DNA of 64,000 nucleotides from contig NZ_PEGH01000017.1 of assembly GCF_002737755.1 (NCBI RefSeq), positions 620,001 to 684,000 on the forward strand. Reading direction: 5' to 3'. The stretch comes from Caulobacter sp. BP25. GTDB lineage: Bacteria; Pseudomonadota; Alphaproteobacteria; Caulobacterales; Caulobacteraceae. The translations under genes were made by a program, and so were the position numbers. The notes under the pieces are model-generated. The model had not been told where the DNA came from, searched no databases, and saw only the letters and a program-made list of their open reading frames with translations. Positions 1 to 8,884 of this stretch are shown piece after piece (the first letter of the stretch is position 1; the number at the start of each line of letters is the position of its first letter).

Positions 1-389
1 AAAGCGTCGCGAGGATCTTCCCGCTCGGGCGTCGCCGCCAGGACGAGGCCCGGCGGCAACTCGGCCGGCATATCCTTCAGCGAATGGACGGCGCAGTCGA
101 TGCGGCCATCCAGCAGGGCTTCTTCGATTTCCTTGGTGAAGAGGCCCTTGCCGCCGATCTCCATCAGGCGGCGGTCCTGGATGCGGTCGCCGCTGGTGAC
201 GATCGGAATCAGCGGGGCGTAGGCCTCGATCTCGTCCTTGGAAGCGCCGGCCGGCGCGCCAAGCGCCGCAGCGATGCGGGCCTGCATCAGCCCAGATTGC
301 GCCAGCGAGAGCTTGGAGCCGCGCGCGCCGATGCGGATGGGAGGTTGCCGGGACACGGTCGGAACGTTACCTGCGGAAGCGAAATTCAT
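1..389 (-). CDS. hemC: Hydroxymethylbilane synthase (porphobilinogen deaminase), N-terminal part
   Basis: Converts four porphobilinogens to hydroxymethylbilane in tetrapyrrole synthesis, in the cytoplasm. The first 129 codons are inside the window and the gene runs off the left edge; it starts with ATG at 387-389. The product shows the family's opening strand [15 protein letters not shown], then [26 protein letters not shown] and the very characteristic [15 protein letters not shown], where the conserved Asp/Lys/His residues line the dipyrromethane cofactor site. The cofactor cysteine would lie outside the window. It is divergent from tsaD with only 38 bp between the starts, so their promoters must overlap. 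An N-terminal extension of about 15 residues precedes the conserved part, so a slightly later start is possible. Confidence 0.95.
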   Translation of the reverse strand, partial: MNFASAGNVPTVSRQPPIRIGARGSKLSLAQSGLMQARIAAALGAPAGASKDEIEAYAPLIPIVTSGDRIQDRRLMEIGGKGLFTKEIEEALLDGRIDCAVHSLKDMPAELPPGLVLAATPEREDPRDA

Positions 390-427
390 CCTCGCTGCTA
401 CAGGAGCGGCGAAAGGCCCGCAACCGA

Positions 428-1546
428 ATGACAGTCCCTACGTATTTTGGCCTTAAGCCCCAGGGGCTCACGGTCCTTGGCCTGGAGACCAGCTGCGACG
501 AGACCGCGGCCTCGGTCGTGCGCCGGGACGAGGACGGGCGCGTCAGCGTGCTGTCGTCGATCATCGGAACCCAGTTCGAGCAGCACGCGCCGTTCGGCGG
601 CGTGGTGCCCGAGCTGGCCGCACGCGCCCACGTGGAATCGATCGACGCCATCGCCGCCGAGGCCATGCGCGCGGCGGGGCTTGGCTTCGATGAGCTTGAC
701 GGCGTGGCGGCCACGGCGGGCCCCGGTCTCGTCGGAGGTGTCATGGTCGGCCTGGCGTTCGGCAAGGCCGTCTCGCTGGCGCGCGGCGTGCCGCTGGTGG
801 CGGTCAATCACCTGGAAGGCCACGCCGTCTCGGCCCGTCTGGGCGCCGAGGTCGCCTATCCCTTCCTGCTGTTGCTGGTGTCCGGCGGTCACTGCCAGTT
901 GCTGGAAGTCGCTGGCGTCGGCGCGTGCAAGCGGCTGGGCACCACGATCGACGACGCGGCCGGTGAGGCCTTCGACAAGATCGGCAAGAGCCTGGGCCTT
1001 CCCTATCCCGGCGGCCCGGCGCTGGAGAAGCTGGCGGTAGGCGGAAATCCCGACCGCTATCCGCTGCCCCGGGCTCTGCTGGGCCGCAAGGACTGCGACT
1101 TCTCGTTCTCGGGCTTGAAGACGGCGGCCGCACGGATCGCCGAGACCCTGACCACCGACGAGGAACGCCGCGATCTGGCCGCCGGCGTTCAGGCCGCCAT
1201 CGCCCGCCAGCTCTCCGAGCGGGTCGACCGGGCGATGAAGCTCTACAAGGAAAGCCACGGGCCGGAGGGCCTGCGTTTCGTCGTCGCCGGCGGCGTCGCG
1301 GCCAATGGCGCGGTCCGCGCGGCCCTGCTGGCCAACTGCGAGAAGAACGGCTTTTCGTTCGCCGCCCCGCCGCTGGCCTACTGCACCGACAACGCGGCCA
1401 TGATCGCTCTGGCCGGCGCCGAGCGATTGGCCCTCGGAATCTTCGACGACCTCGACGCCGTCGCCCGTCCGCGCTGGCCGCTGGACGAGGCCGCCGCGCT
1501 TGCCAATCCCGCCAACGCTTACGGCCGCAAGGGAGCCAAGGCATGA
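428..1546 (+). CDS. tsaD: tRNA N6-adenosine threonylcarbamoyltransferase TsaD (Gcp/YgjD)
   Basis: Transfers the threonylcarbamoyl group from TsaC-made threonylcarbamoyl-AMP to A37 of ANN-decoding tRNAs, working with TsaB and TsaE. At 372 aa it is slightly longer than typical because about 15 residues precede the conserved [10 protein letters not shown]. The metal-binding HLEGH lies at about residues 128-132, preceded by the ASKHA-fold TAGPGLVGG segment; [12 protein letters not shown] is near the C-terminus. Its stop overlaps the gpsA start (ATGA), so the two are translationally coupled. Its partner TsaB is encoded at 42.6 kb in this window. Confidence 0.97.
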   Translation: MTVPTYFGLKPQGLTVLGLETSCDETAASVVRRDEDGRVSVLSSIIGTQFEQHAPFGGVVPELAARAHVESIDAIAAEAMRAAGLGFDELDGVAATAGPGLVGGVMVGLAFGKAVSLARGVPLVAVNHLEGHAVSARLGAEVAYPFLLLLVSGGHCQLLEVAGVGACKRLGTTIDDAAGEAFDKIGKSLGLPYPGGPALEKLAVGGNPDRYPLPRALLGRKDCDFSFSGLKTAAARIAETLTTDEERRDLAAGVQAAIARQLSERVDRAMKLYKESHGPEGLRFVVAGGVAANGAVRAALLANCEKNGFSFAAPPLAYCTDNAAMIALAGAERLALGIFDDLDAVARPRWPLDEAAALANPANAYGRKGAKA

Positions 1547-2541
1547 CCTTTCACCACGCGGGCGTGATCGGCGCCGGCGCCTGGGGCACGGCCCTGGCCC
1601 AGGTCTGCGCCCGAGCCGGGCTGCGGGTCACCCTGCAGGCCCGCGAGACCGAGGTCGTGGCCTCGATCAACGAAGGCCACGAGAACGCCCTGTTCCTGCC
1701 TGGTGTCGCGCTGGAGCCGACGATCCATGCCGCGTCGGCCATGGCCGATCTAGCCGCCTGCGATCTGATCCTGGCCGTCGCGCCCGCCCAGCATCTGCGC
1801 TCGGCGCTGGTCGCCCTGGCCCCGCACCTGAAGCCGGACGTCCCGGTCGTGCTGTGCGCCAAGGGCGTCGAGCAAGGCTCGCTGAAGCTGATGACCGAGG
1901 TCGCGATCGAAACGGTTCCCGGCGCGCCGATCGCGGTGCTGTCGGGTCCCAGCTTCGCCGGCGAGGTGGCTCGCGGCCTGCCGACCGCCGTCACCCTGGC
2001 CTGCGACGAAGAAGGCCTGGCCAGAAGCATCGCCCACGCCATCGCCACCCCGACCTTCCGGCCCTATGTCGCCGGCGACATGATCGGCGCCGAGGCCGGC
2101 GGCGCGGTGAAGAACGTCCTGGCCATCGCCTGTGGCGTGGTCGAGGGCAAGGGCCTGGGCCGCAGCGCCCATGCCTCGGTGATCACGCGCGGCTTCGCTG
2201 AATTGACCCGCCTGGCCGTGGCCCTGGGCGCGCGCGCCGAGACCCTGAATGGCCTGTGCGGTCTGGGCGACTTGGTGCTCACCTGCTCCAGCCCGCAGTC
2301 GCGCAACATGAGCGTCGGCCTGGCCCTGGGCCAGGGCTTGACCCTTGAGCAGGCCCTGGCCGGTAAGCTGTCGGTCGCCGAAGGCGTGGCCTCGGCGCCG
2401 GCCGTCCGCGCCTTGGCCCGCAAGCTGGGCGTCGAGGTCCCGATCTGCGAGGCGGTCGCCGCCATCCTCGACGGCGAGCTGGCGGTCGACGCCGCCATCG
2501 CCGCCCTGCTGGCCCGACCGCTGAAGTCCGAAAGCCTCTAA
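1543..2541 (+). CDS. gpsA: Glycerol-3-phosphate dehydrogenase [NAD(P)+]
   Basis: Reduces dihydroxyacetone phosphate to sn-glycerol-3-phosphate, the backbone for phospholipids. The 332-aa length is normal. The Rossmann NAD(P) motif GAGAWG is at residues 10-15, SGPSFA at 134-139, and the catalytic lysine is K190 in GGAVKNV; the C-terminal all-alpha domain contains [11 protein letters not shown]. The start overlaps the tsaD stop by 4 bp and the YciI-like gene follows 19 bp later, so tsaD-gpsA-yciI-Rieske reads as one operon. Confidence 0.97.
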   Translation: MTFHHAGVIGAGAWGTALAQVCARAGLRVTLQARETEVVASINEGHENALFLPGVALEPTIHAASAMADLAACDLILAVAPAQHLRSALVALAPHLKPDVPVVLCAKGVEQGSLKLMTEVAIETVPGAPIAVLSGPSFAGEVARGLPTAVTLACDEEGLARSIAHAIATPTFRPYVAGDMIGAEAGGAVKNVLAIACGVVEGKGLGRSAHASVITRGFAELTRLAVALGARAETLNGLCGLGDLVLTCSSPQSRNMSVGLALGQGLTLEQALAGKLSVAEGVASAPAVRALARKLGVEVPICEAVAAILDGELAVDAAIAALLARPLKSESL

Positions 2542-2560
2542 CCTCAATAAGGATCGCCGC

Positions 2561-2842
2561 ATGGCCCTCTTCGCCATCATCTGCAAGGACAAGCCCGGCG
2601 CGCTGGACACCCGTCTGGCGACCAGGCCCACGCACCTCGACTACTTGAACCAGTCCAAGGGCCTGAAGCTGGCCGGCGCCCTGCTGGGCGACGACGGCAA
2701 TCCGATCGGCTCGCTGCTGATCGTCGAGGCCGACGATCTGGCCGCCGCCCAGGCCCAGGCCGACAACGACCCGTTCACCGCCGCCGGCGTGTTCGAGAGC
2801 GTCGAGGTCCGTCCCTGGCGTGTGGCGGTCGGCTCGCTCTAG
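2561..2842 (+). CDS. YciI-like protein
   Basis: A 93-aa protein of the YciI (ferredoxin-like/DABB-type) family: N-terminal FAIICKDKPGALDTR, the conserved RPTHLDYL whose His and Asp form the presumed active site, and a C-terminal beta strand VEVRPWRVAVG. Biochemical roles in the family are mostly unproven; E. coli YciI is a small dimeric enzyme-like protein. An AAGGA ribosome-binding site lies at 2548-2552. It follows gpsA closely, an arrangement that suggests co-expression but not function. Confidence 0.88.
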   Translation: MALFAIICKDKPGALDTRLATRPTHLDYLNQSKGLKLAGALLGDDGNPIGSLLIVEADDLAAAQAQADNDPFTAAGVFESVEVRPWRVAVGSL

Positions 2843-2856
2843 CCCAAGACACGGCC

Positions 2857-3222
2857 TTGCGCGGCGATCCCGATAACCCCGCCCGACCGGCGGCCGGAAC
2901 CCTGCTCTGCGCGCTGGACGAGATTCCCTCGCCTGGCTCCAAGGGGTTCAGGTTCCGCGAGGGCGAGGCCCTGTTCGCCGGGTTCGTCGTGCGCCAGGGC
3001 GAGAGCTTGGTCGGCTATGTGGACAGCTGTCCGCACGCCGGCTGGCCGCTGGCGGGCTTCGCCGGCCGCTATCTGACGCGCGAGAACGACTACATCCTGT
3101 GCGCGGGGCATGGCGCGTTGTTCAAGATCGACGGCGGAGCGTGCGTCGCCGGCCCCTGCCCAGGCGAAGCGCTGACGCCCTGGCCCGTTGCTGTCCGCGA
3201 CGGACAGGTCGTCGTCGCCTGA
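2857..3222 (+). CDS. Rieske [2Fe-2S] domain protein (ferredoxin-like)
   Basis: A 121-aa stand-alone Rieske protein. The cluster ligands are seen as C58-x-H60 in DSCPHAGWPL and C82-x2-H85 in LCAGHGALF. There is no signal peptide or membrane anchor, so it is a soluble cytoplasmic electron carrier or a NirD-like subunit rather than a bc1 Rieske protein. The best in-frame start is TTG at 2857, 14 bp after the upstream stop; no ATG precedes the conserved core. It closes the tsaD operon. The redox partner is not evident. Confidence 0.88.
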   Translation: MRGDPDNPARPAAGTLLCALDEIPSPGSKGFRFREGEALFAGFVVRQGESLVGYVDSCPHAGWPLAGFAGRYLTRENDYILCAGHGALFKIDGGACVAGPCPGEALTPWPVAVRDGQVVVA

Positions 3223-3342
3223 ACGCCCACGTCACGGGACGGCGCGACACTATGCCACTGTCGGTTGGGCGACGCGGTTAAATAGCGTTAGCCAAATCAT
3301 CGCGCATCCTCCTCGCCATCAAGCGAAGGCGGAGAGATCGAC

Positions 3343-5142
3343 ATGGCGTCCCTCGGACGGAAGGTCATGGGCGCGGCGGCGGGCGCGGCCCTGCTGTGCG
3401 CCGCGACGGCCGGAACGGGGCTTTGGGTGGCCCACAGCCTGGACGCCGCCCTGGTTCGCGCCGAGGGCTCGGCGAAGATTCTTCGCCTGCACATGCACGG
3501 CGACATGATGCACGACGCTCTGCGCGCCGATGTCATGGGCGCGATCATGTCCAACGATCCGGCGCTGGGCGTCGACCTCAAGGCCGTGCGCGCCGACTTG
3601 GCCGAGCACACCGCCGCCTTCAAGCAGGACATCGCCGAAGGCGGCCAACTGGCCGATGACCCCGCGATCAGCGCGGCTCTCTCCGAGGTCAAGACTCCAC
3701 TGGCCGCCTATATCGCCGCCGCCAACGGCATTGCCGCGATCGCCGACACAGACCCGGCTGGCGCGCGCGCGCGCCTACCCGGCTTCGCCACGCAATTCTC
3801 GGCGCTAGAGGGCAAGATGGAGGCGGCCTCCGAGAAGATCGAGGCCGCCGCCACCCGCGACGCCGACGAAGCAAAGTCCCTGGGCCTGGTGGGCCAGGCG
3901 GTGATGGGCGCCCTTCTACTGGCAGCCGCCTTCGTCGCCGGCCTGCTGATCTTTGGCGTGCGCCATGGTCTGATCCTGCCTTTGAAGGCGGTGACCCACG
4001 CCCTGCGCGGCCTGGCGGCAGGCGACGTCAATGTCGCGCTTCCCGTGATCAAGAGCCGCGACGAGATCGGCGAGATGACCCACGCCCTGCGCACCTTCCA
4101 CGACACGATCGAGGCGCGCCAGAAGGACCTCGAAGCCGCCGACGTGCGCGAAGCGCTGGAGATCGAGCGCCGCGAGGCCGAGCGCCAACGCGACGAGGCC
4201 GACGCCGTGCAGAAGGCTATCGTCAGCAGCCTGGCCGAAGCGCTCGACCACCTATCGAACGGCGACCTCTCCCATCGAATCGACCGAAGTTTCCCCGAGG
4301 GCTACGAGCGGTTGCGGGTTGATTTCAACGCCGCCGTCGAGAAGCTGTCGGGCGTGATCGCCGCCTCGCTCGAAGCCACCAACATGATCCACGGCGGCTC
4401 TCGCGAGATCACGGCCGCCGCCGATGACCTGGCCCGCCGCACCGAGCAACAGGCGGCCAGCCTGGAAGAAACCGCCGCCGCCCTCGACCAGATCACCGCC
4501 AAGGTGCGCCAGACGGCTGACACGACCAGCCGCACGCGCTCGGTGGTCGAGCGGGCGCGCGAGGCGGCCGGCGCCAGCGGCGACATCGTCGACCAGGCCG
4601 TCGGCGCCATGGAGGCGATCGAGAAATCCTCGTCGCGCATTGGCCAGATCATCGTCGTGATCGACGAGATCGCCTTCCAGACCAACCTTCTGGCGCTGAA
4701 CGCCGGCGTGGAGGCCGCGCGGGCCGGCGAGGCCGGTCGCGGCTTTGCCGTGGTCGCCCAGGAAGTCCGCGCGCTCGCCCAACGTTCGGCGGACGCGGCC
4801 AAGGAGATCAAGGATCTGATCGACACCAGCTCGGCCGAGGTCGACCACGGCGTTCAGCAGGTGGGCCGCACGGGCGAGGTCCTGCGGGCCATCGCCACCG
4901 AGGTTCAGCAGATCGACGGCCTCGTGCGCGAGATGGCCACCTCGGCCGCCGAACAGGCCCGTGGCCTGGTGGAGGTCAACGGCGCCGTCGCCCAGATGGA
5001 CCAGGTCACCCAGCAGAACGCTGCCATGGTCGAAGAGACCACCGCCGCCAGCCACGCCCTGGCCCAGGAAGCCACGCGCCTGGCCCAGCGCATGGGCGAA
5101 CTGCGCATCAGCGCCGAGGCGCGAAGCGCGGCGGCGGCTTAG
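3343..5142 (+). CDS. Methyl-accepting chemotaxis protein
   Basis: A 599-aa transmembrane chemoreceptor. TM1 is at about residues 10-31, an alpha-helical periplasmic domain at about 32-183, TM2 at about 184-206, HAMP at about 207-260, a second HAMP-like helical segment at about 285-340 (SNGDLSHRI), and the signalling coiled coil to the end. The hairpin tip is seen in EIAFQTNLLALNAGVEAARA, the CheA/CheW contact region. No C-terminal CheR-tether pentapeptide is present. A GGAGA ribosome-binding site precedes ATG at 3343. No ligand can be deduced. It stands alone, with 120 bp upstream and a convergent moaC 10 bp downstream. Confidence 0.95.
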   Translation: MASLGRKVMGAAAGAALLCAATAGTGLWVAHSLDAALVRAEGSAKILRLHMHGDMMHDALRADVMGAIMSNDPALGVDLKAVRADLAEHTAAFKQDIAEGGQLADDPAISAALSEVKTPLAAYIAAANGIAAIADTDPAGARARLPGFATQFSALEGKMEAASEKIEAAATRDADEAKSLGLVGQAVMGALLLAAAFVAGLLIFGVRHGLILPLKAVTHALRGLAAGDVNVALPVIKSRDEIGEMTHALRTFHDTIEARQKDLEAADVREALEIERREAERQRDEADAVQKAIVSSLAEALDHLSNGDLSHRIDRSFPEGYERLRVDFNAAVEKLSGVIAASLEATNMIHGGSREITAAADDLARRTEQQAASLEETAAALDQITAKVRQTADTTSRTRSVVERAREAAGASGDIVDQAVGAMEAIEKSSSRIGQIIVVIDEIAFQTNLLALNAGVEAARAGEAGRGFAVVAQEVRALAQRSADAAKEIKDLIDTSSAEVDHGVQQVGRTGEVLRAIATEVQQIDGLVREMATSAAEQARGLVEVNGAVAQMDQVTQQNAAMVEETTAASHALAQEATRLAQRMGELRISAEARSAAAA

Positions 5143-5152
5143 GGCCCCGCCC

Positions 5153-5626
5153 CTAGCCCCCCGCCGACCAATCCCCAGACTTGCCGCCAGTCTTTTCCAG
5201 CAGTCGCACGGCCTCGATGACCATGCCCTTCTCGGCGGCTTTCAGCATGTCGTAGATTGTCAGGCAGGCGATCGAGGCCGCCGTCAGGGCTTCCATCTCG
5301 ACGCCGGTGGGGCCGGTGGTCTTGACCCGCGCGGTCACCGACAGACCGCCCTCAGCCGGCTCGACCGACACCTCGACCTTCGACAGCGCCAGCGGATGGC
5401 ACAGCGGGATCAGGTCCGAGGTCTTCTTGGCCGCCATCACCCCGGCCAGCTCGGCCACGGCGCGCACGTCGCCCTTGCGGCCAGAGCCCGACACCGCCAG
5501 GGCCAGGGTCTCGGCGCTCATCCGCACGAAGCCGCTGGCCACCGCCTCGCGCGCCGTCGCCGGCTTGTCCGAGACGTCGACCATGCGGGCGCGGCCCTGG
5601 TCGTCGATGTGGGTGAGCTTGCTCAT
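5153..5626 (-). CDS. moaC: Cyclic pyranopterin monophosphate synthase MoaC
   Basis: Works with MoaA to make cyclic pyranopterin monophosphate from GTP. The 157-aa length fits the family. Motifs: [18 protein letters not shown] at the N-terminus, [35 protein letters not shown] and the C-terminal [12 protein letters not shown] containing the catalytic lysines. I chose the ATG at 5624-5626, which gives the family N-terminus and clears the end of moaB; an upstream in-frame start at 5650 would overlap moaB. It is last in the moaA-D-E-B-C series. Confidence 0.96.
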   Translation of the reverse strand: MSKLTHIDDQGRARMVDVSDKPATAREAVASGFVRMSAETLALAVSGSGRKGDVRAVAELAGVMAAKKTSDLIPLCHPLALSKVEVSVEPAEGGLSVTARVKTTGPTGVEMEALTAASIACLTIYDMLKAAEKGMVIEAVRLLEKTGGKSGDWSAGG

Positions 5627-5639
5627 CGTTCCATAAGTC

Positions 5640-6194
5640 TCATTTTTCAAGCAAGCGGGGCATCAGCTCGACCATGTTGCAGGGCTTGTGGCGGCTGTCC
5701 AACTGCGCGGAGATGAGCTTGTCCCAGCCGTCCTTCACCGCGCCGTTGCTGCCCGGCAGACAGAAGACGAAGACGCCGTCGATCAGGCCCGCCGTGGCCC
5801 GCGACTGCAGGGTCGAGAGCCCCACCGAGGCGTAGGACACCAGGTGGAACACCACCGAGAAGCCGTCGATCTTCTTGTCGAACAAGGGCTCCAGCGCCTC
5901 GACCGTGACGTCGCGGCCGGTCAGGCCCGTGCCGCCCGTGGTGACGATGGCGTCGACGCCCTTGCTGGCGATCCAGTCGCGGACCTGGGCGCGGATCTTC
6001 TCGACGTCGTCGCGGACCACGACCCGCCCCGCCAGTTCATGGCCGGCGGTCTTGATGCGTTCAACCAGGATCTGGCCCGAGGTGTCGGTCGACTCGTCGC
6101 GGGTGTCCGAGACGGTCAGCACCGCCACGCGCACCGGCGTGAACGGCAGTTCCGGCTTGATCCCGCCGCCTGGCTTAAGGCCCGCGTCCGCCAT
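5640..6194 (-). CDS. moaB: Molybdenum cofactor biosynthesis protein MoaB (molybdopterin adenylyltransferase-like)
   Basis: A 184-aa MoaB/MogA-fold protein that binds or adenylylates molybdopterin. The core shows [31 protein letters not shown] with the MPT-binding glycines, and [18 protein letters not shown]. It is at the upper end of MoaB lengths because of about 20 N-terminal residues before the first strand. It sits between moaE and moaC on the minus strand, consistent with the cofactor operon. Confidence 0.93.
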   Translation of the reverse strand: MADAGLKPGGGIKPELPFTPVRVAVLTVSDTRDESTDTSGQILVERIKTAGHELAGRVVVRDDVEKIRAQVRDWIASKGVDAIVTTGGTGLTGRDVTVEALEPLFDKKIDGFSVVFHLVSYASVGLSTLQSRATAGLIDGVFVFCLPGSNGAVKDGWDKLISAQLDSRHKPCNMVELMPRLLEK

Positions 6195-6208
6195 GCATTT
6201 CTCCCAAC

Positions 6209-6652
6209 TCAGTCCCAGCGCTGCGCGTCGGTCCTATCGCGGTCCGTCGGCTCGATCCAGCGCACGCCGTCGGAGCCGTGCTCCTTCTTCCAGAAGGGCG
6301 CGCGGCTCTTCAGATAGTCCATCAGGAAGTCGCAGGCCTCAAAGGCCTCGCGGCGGTGGCCAGCGGCCGTGGCGACAAAGACGATGGCCTCGCCAGGCGC
6401 GATACGGCCGATGCGGTGGACCACCTGGACATCCTGCAGGTGAAATCGCGCGACGGCCTTGGCCGCGATCTCGGCGATCGCGGCGTCGGTGAAGCCGGGA
6501 TAGGCCTCGAGCTCCAGGGCCGCGGCGGCCCCCTGCTCTGCCCGCGCGAGCCCGACGAAGGTCGCCACGGCTCCTGTCTCGGACCGATCGGCGCAGAAGG
6601 CCGTGACCAGCGCGCCCGGCTCGAACGGCAGGTCGGTCAACGCGATTTTCAT
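6209..6652 (-). CDS. moaE: Molybdopterin synthase catalytic subunit MoaE
   Basis: Large subunit of molybdopterin synthase, which inserts two sulfurs from thiocarboxylated MoaD into cyclic pyranopterin monophosphate. The 147-aa product contains GAVATFVGLAR, the basic HRIGRIAPGEAIVFVA strand and the active-site region FLMDYLKSRAPFWKKEH with the catalytic lysine pair. Its ATG overlaps the moaD stop by 4 bp, which favours equal translation of the two subunits. Confidence 0.96.
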   Translation of the reverse strand: MKIALTDLPFEPGALVTAFCADRSETGAVATFVGLARAEQGAAAALELEAYPGFTDAAIAEIAAKAVARFHLQDVQVVHRIGRIAPGEAIVFVATAAGHRREAFEACDFLMDYLKSRAPFWKKEHGSDGVRWIEPTDRDRTDAQRWD

Positions 6653-6888
6653 CCGCCGCTCATCGGCGGCAGGAAGGCGACTTCGGCGCTGGCCGCGAGA
6701 GCCGCCTCGCCTCGGACCAGAACCTTGTCGACGGCGACCTGCACGCCGGGCGCGGCGAGAGCCTCGCCCAGGCCCGCATCCTCGTCCGCCAGGGCCGCGC
6801 GCAGGGCGGAGAGATCACGGGCCTCGACCGAGCGGTCACGCCAGCCAGCCTGGTCCGCCAGCCGTCCGAACAGCAGCACGCGCGCCAT
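6649..6888 (-). CDS. moaD: Molybdopterin synthase sulfur carrier subunit MoaD
   Basis: A 79-aa ubiquitin-fold protein ending in the required Gly-Gly (LPPMSGG); that terminus becomes a thiocarboxylate and donates sulfur to MoaE. The opening MARVLLFGRLADQAG is typical. It is flanked by moaA (2 bp upstream) and moaE (4-bp overlap), so the operon is tightly packed. Confidence 0.95.
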   Translation of the reverse strand: MARVLLFGRLADQAGWRDRSVEARDLSALRAALADEDAGLGEALAAPGVQVAVDKVLVRGEAALAASAEVAFLPPMSGG

Positions 6889-6890
6889 CT

Positions 6891-7934
6891 TCAGCCTCCC
6901 GTGGTCGACATGTGGCGCGCCACGGCGGGCCGAGCGGCGGCGATCTGGAAGTCGTGTCCCTGGGGCTTGGCGCCGATCGCCGCGAAGATGGCTTGGCGAA
7001 GACCCCCGTCATCGGCCTCCGAACGCAGCACGGCCCGCAGGTCGCTGGCGTCATCGCGGCCAAGGCAGGTGTGCAGCGTGCCCGTACAGGTCAGGCGCAC
7101 CCGATTACAGGCGTCGCAGAAATTGTGGCTCAGCGGGGTGATGAAGCCCAGGCGCCCGCCGGTCTCGGCGATCCGGACGTAGCGGGCCGGCCCGCCGGTG
7201 ACGAGCGGGATGTCCTCCAGCGTCCAGTACGAGGAGAGGTCGCGGCGCACCTCGGCCAGCGACAGGAACTGGTCGGTGCGGTCCTGCTCGACCTCGCCCA
7301 GCGGCATGGTCTCGATCAGGCTGATGTCGCAGCTGCGGGCGTGGGCCCAAGCGATCAGGTCCGGAAGGGCCTTGGCGTTGTCGTCCTTCAGCGCCACGGC
7401 GTTGATCTTGACCGCCATGCCAGCGGCCTGGGCCGCGTCGATCCCGGCGATCACCCGCGCCACGTCGCCACCTCGCGTCAAGCGTCGGAAGGCGGCGGGG
7501 TCCAGGGTGTCGAGCGAGACGTTGATCCGCCGCACGCCGTGGGCGGCGAGATCAGCCGCGTAGCGCTCAAGCTGGGCGCCGTTGGTGGTCAGGGTCAGCT
7601 CGTCCAACGCGCCGGACGCCAGGTGCCGCGACAGCCGCTCGACCAGGGTCATGAAGCCCTTGCGGACCAGGGGCTCGCCACCGGTCAGGCGCAGCTTGCG
7701 CACGCCCAGGCCGATGAAGGTCGAGGCCAGGCGATCCAGCTCCTCCAGGGTCAGCACTTCGGCCTTCGGCAGGAAGGTCATGTGCTCGGCCATGCAGTAG
7801 ACGCAGCGCAGATCGCAGCGGTCGGTCACCGAGACACGCAGATAGGTGACGGCGCGGCCGAAACCGTCCACCAAGACGGGCGGGCTGGGCGCGGCCAAGA
7901 CCGCTTGCGCGGCGATGTCGTCATAGGGCGTCAT
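6891..7934 (-). CDS. moaA: GTP 3',8-cyclase MoaA (radical SAM)
   Basis: Radical-SAM enzyme that starts molybdenum cofactor synthesis from GTP. The 347-aa product carries the N-terminal [4Fe-4S] motif CDLRCVYC, the SAM-binding GGEPLVRK, the C-terminal second cluster [19 protein letters not shown] and a C-terminal Gly-Gly (MSTTGG), a conserved feature of active MoaA. I chose ATG at 7932-7934 (MTPYDDI); the open frame continues 75 codons upstream, but that stretch is arginine-rich and antisense to the mocA-like gene. Only 29 bp separate the two divergent starts. Confidence 0.96.
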   Translation of the reverse strand: MTPYDDIAAQAVLAAPSPPVLVDGFGRAVTYLRVSVTDRCDLRCVYCMAEHMTFLPKAEVLTLEELDRLASTFIGLGVRKLRLTGGEPLVRKGFMTLVERLSRHLASGALDELTLTTNGAQLERYAADLAAHGVRRINVSLDTLDPAAFRRLTRGGDVARVIAGIDAAQAAGMAVKINAVALKDDNAKALPDLIAWAHARSCDISLIETMPLGEVEQDRTDQFLSLAEVRRDLSSYWTLEDIPLVTGGPARYVRIAETGGRLGFITPLSHNFCDACNRVRLTCTGTLHTCLGRDDASDLRAVLRSEADDGGLRQAIFAAIGAKPQGHDFQIAAARPAVARHMSTTGG

Positions 7935-7963
7935 GTCTGTCGACAAGATAGGCGTTGGAACCG

Positions 7964-8623
7964 ATGACGCAAAGCCATACACCCGTTTCAGGGGCCCCGG
8001 TCTTGGAGGCGATCGTCCTGGCGGCCGGGCGCGGCGCTCGCTTTGGCGGCGACAAGCTGCTGGCTGCGCTGAACGGCGCGCCCCTGCTGACGGGGGCCTT
8101 GCGGACCGCCTTCGCCGCGCCCGTGCGACGGGTTTGGGTAGCGGTCGACGACGATCCACGTCTGGTCGCCGCGCTGAACGCCACCGCCGCGCGGCTGGAC
8201 GCGGCCGACCGCATGGTCATTGTTTCCGTTCCGAACGCGGCGGAGGGCATGGGGGCGTCGCTGAGGACCGCCGCAGCCGCGCTGCCGGCCGACGCGGCAG
8301 GGAGCTTTGTCTTCCTGGGCGACATGCCAGCGATCGCTCCCGAAACCCCTGCGAAGCTGGCGGCGACCTTAGACCAGCCGGACCGGATCGTTGTCCCCAT
8401 CCATGCCGGCCGGCGCGGCCATCCGGTCCTGTTCGGCGCCGACTGGCTAGGGGCGCTCAAGCGGCTCAAAGGCGACGAAGGCGCACGCAGGTTGCTGGCC
8501 GAAGCCGGGCCGCGCCTCATCGCCGTGAAGGTCGATGATCCTGGCGTGCTGCTCGACATCGACCGGCCCGAGGATCTGGCTCGGTTTTTGTCGCCTATTG
8601 GAGCGGTCGGTCGGGATCGCTGA
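7964..8623 (+). CDS. MocA/MobA-like molybdenum cofactor nucleotidyltransferase
   Basis: A 219-aa nucleotidyltransferase of the GT-A fold. The signature [16 protein letters not shown] at the N-terminus, FLGDMPAI in the middle and [10 protein letters not shown] match the MocA (CTP:molybdopterin cytidylyltransferase) type better than MobA; MocA makes the cytosine dinucleotide cofactor used by xanthine-oxidase-family enzymes. The xanthine-oxidase-family gene pair just downstream on the other strand fits that reading. I start at ATG 7964 rather than the TTG at 7955. The CTP-versus-GTP preference is an inference. Confidence 0.85.
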   Translation: MTQSHTPVSGAPVLEAIVLAAGRGARFGGDKLLAALNGAPLLTGALRTAFAAPVRRVWVAVDDDPRLVAALNATAARLDAADRMVIVSVPNAAEGMGASLRTAAAALPADAAGSFVFLGDMPAIAPETPAKLAATLDQPDRIVVPIHAGRRGHPVLFGADWLGALKRLKGDEGARRLLAEAGPRLIAVKVDDPGVLLDIDRPEDLARFLSPIGAVGRDR

Positions 8624-8813
8624 GGATCTGCCTGATCTTCCCGACCAGGGCCAGCGCGCCCTCGGTGTCACCGCGTTCCTGCATGGCGGCGAGACGGGGC
8701 ACGAGAACCAGTAAGACCCTCCGGTGGTCCTCGCGGATCCGCGACAGCGCCGCGCGGAACTCCGCCACATCGTCCTCGATCTGGTCTTCCGAGGAACCGG
8801 ACAGCTCGGCCAT
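8595..8813 (-). CDS. Hypothetical small protein, coiled-coil-like
   Basis: A 72-aa, charged, probably helical protein (SSEDQIEDDVAEFRAALSRI followed by amphipathic helices). There is no recognised domain, signal peptide or cysteine. ATG at 8811-8813 is preceded by a GGGG ribosome-binding site. It follows the Mo-hydroxylase large subunit by about 70 bp on the same strand and overlaps the end of the convergent MocA-like gene by 29 bp. It may be a helper of the oxidoreductase or simply a conserved hypothetical; context alone does not decide. Confidence 0.55.
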   Translation of the reverse strand: MAELSGSSEDQIEDDVAEFRAALSRIREDHRRVLLVLVPRLAAMQERGDTEGALALVGKIRQILSDPDRPLQ

Positions 8814-8884
8814 GAATACCCCACGCTTTGGCGAACAGGGCCACAATGCTCGGATAGGTCGATTCCGTCCAGCCTGCCGCTTCG

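Noticed and set aside
7935..8159. 75-codon upstream extension of moaA
   Set aside because: It is antisense to the MocA-like gene, rich in arginine and proline, and the ATG at 7934 gives the family N-terminus.
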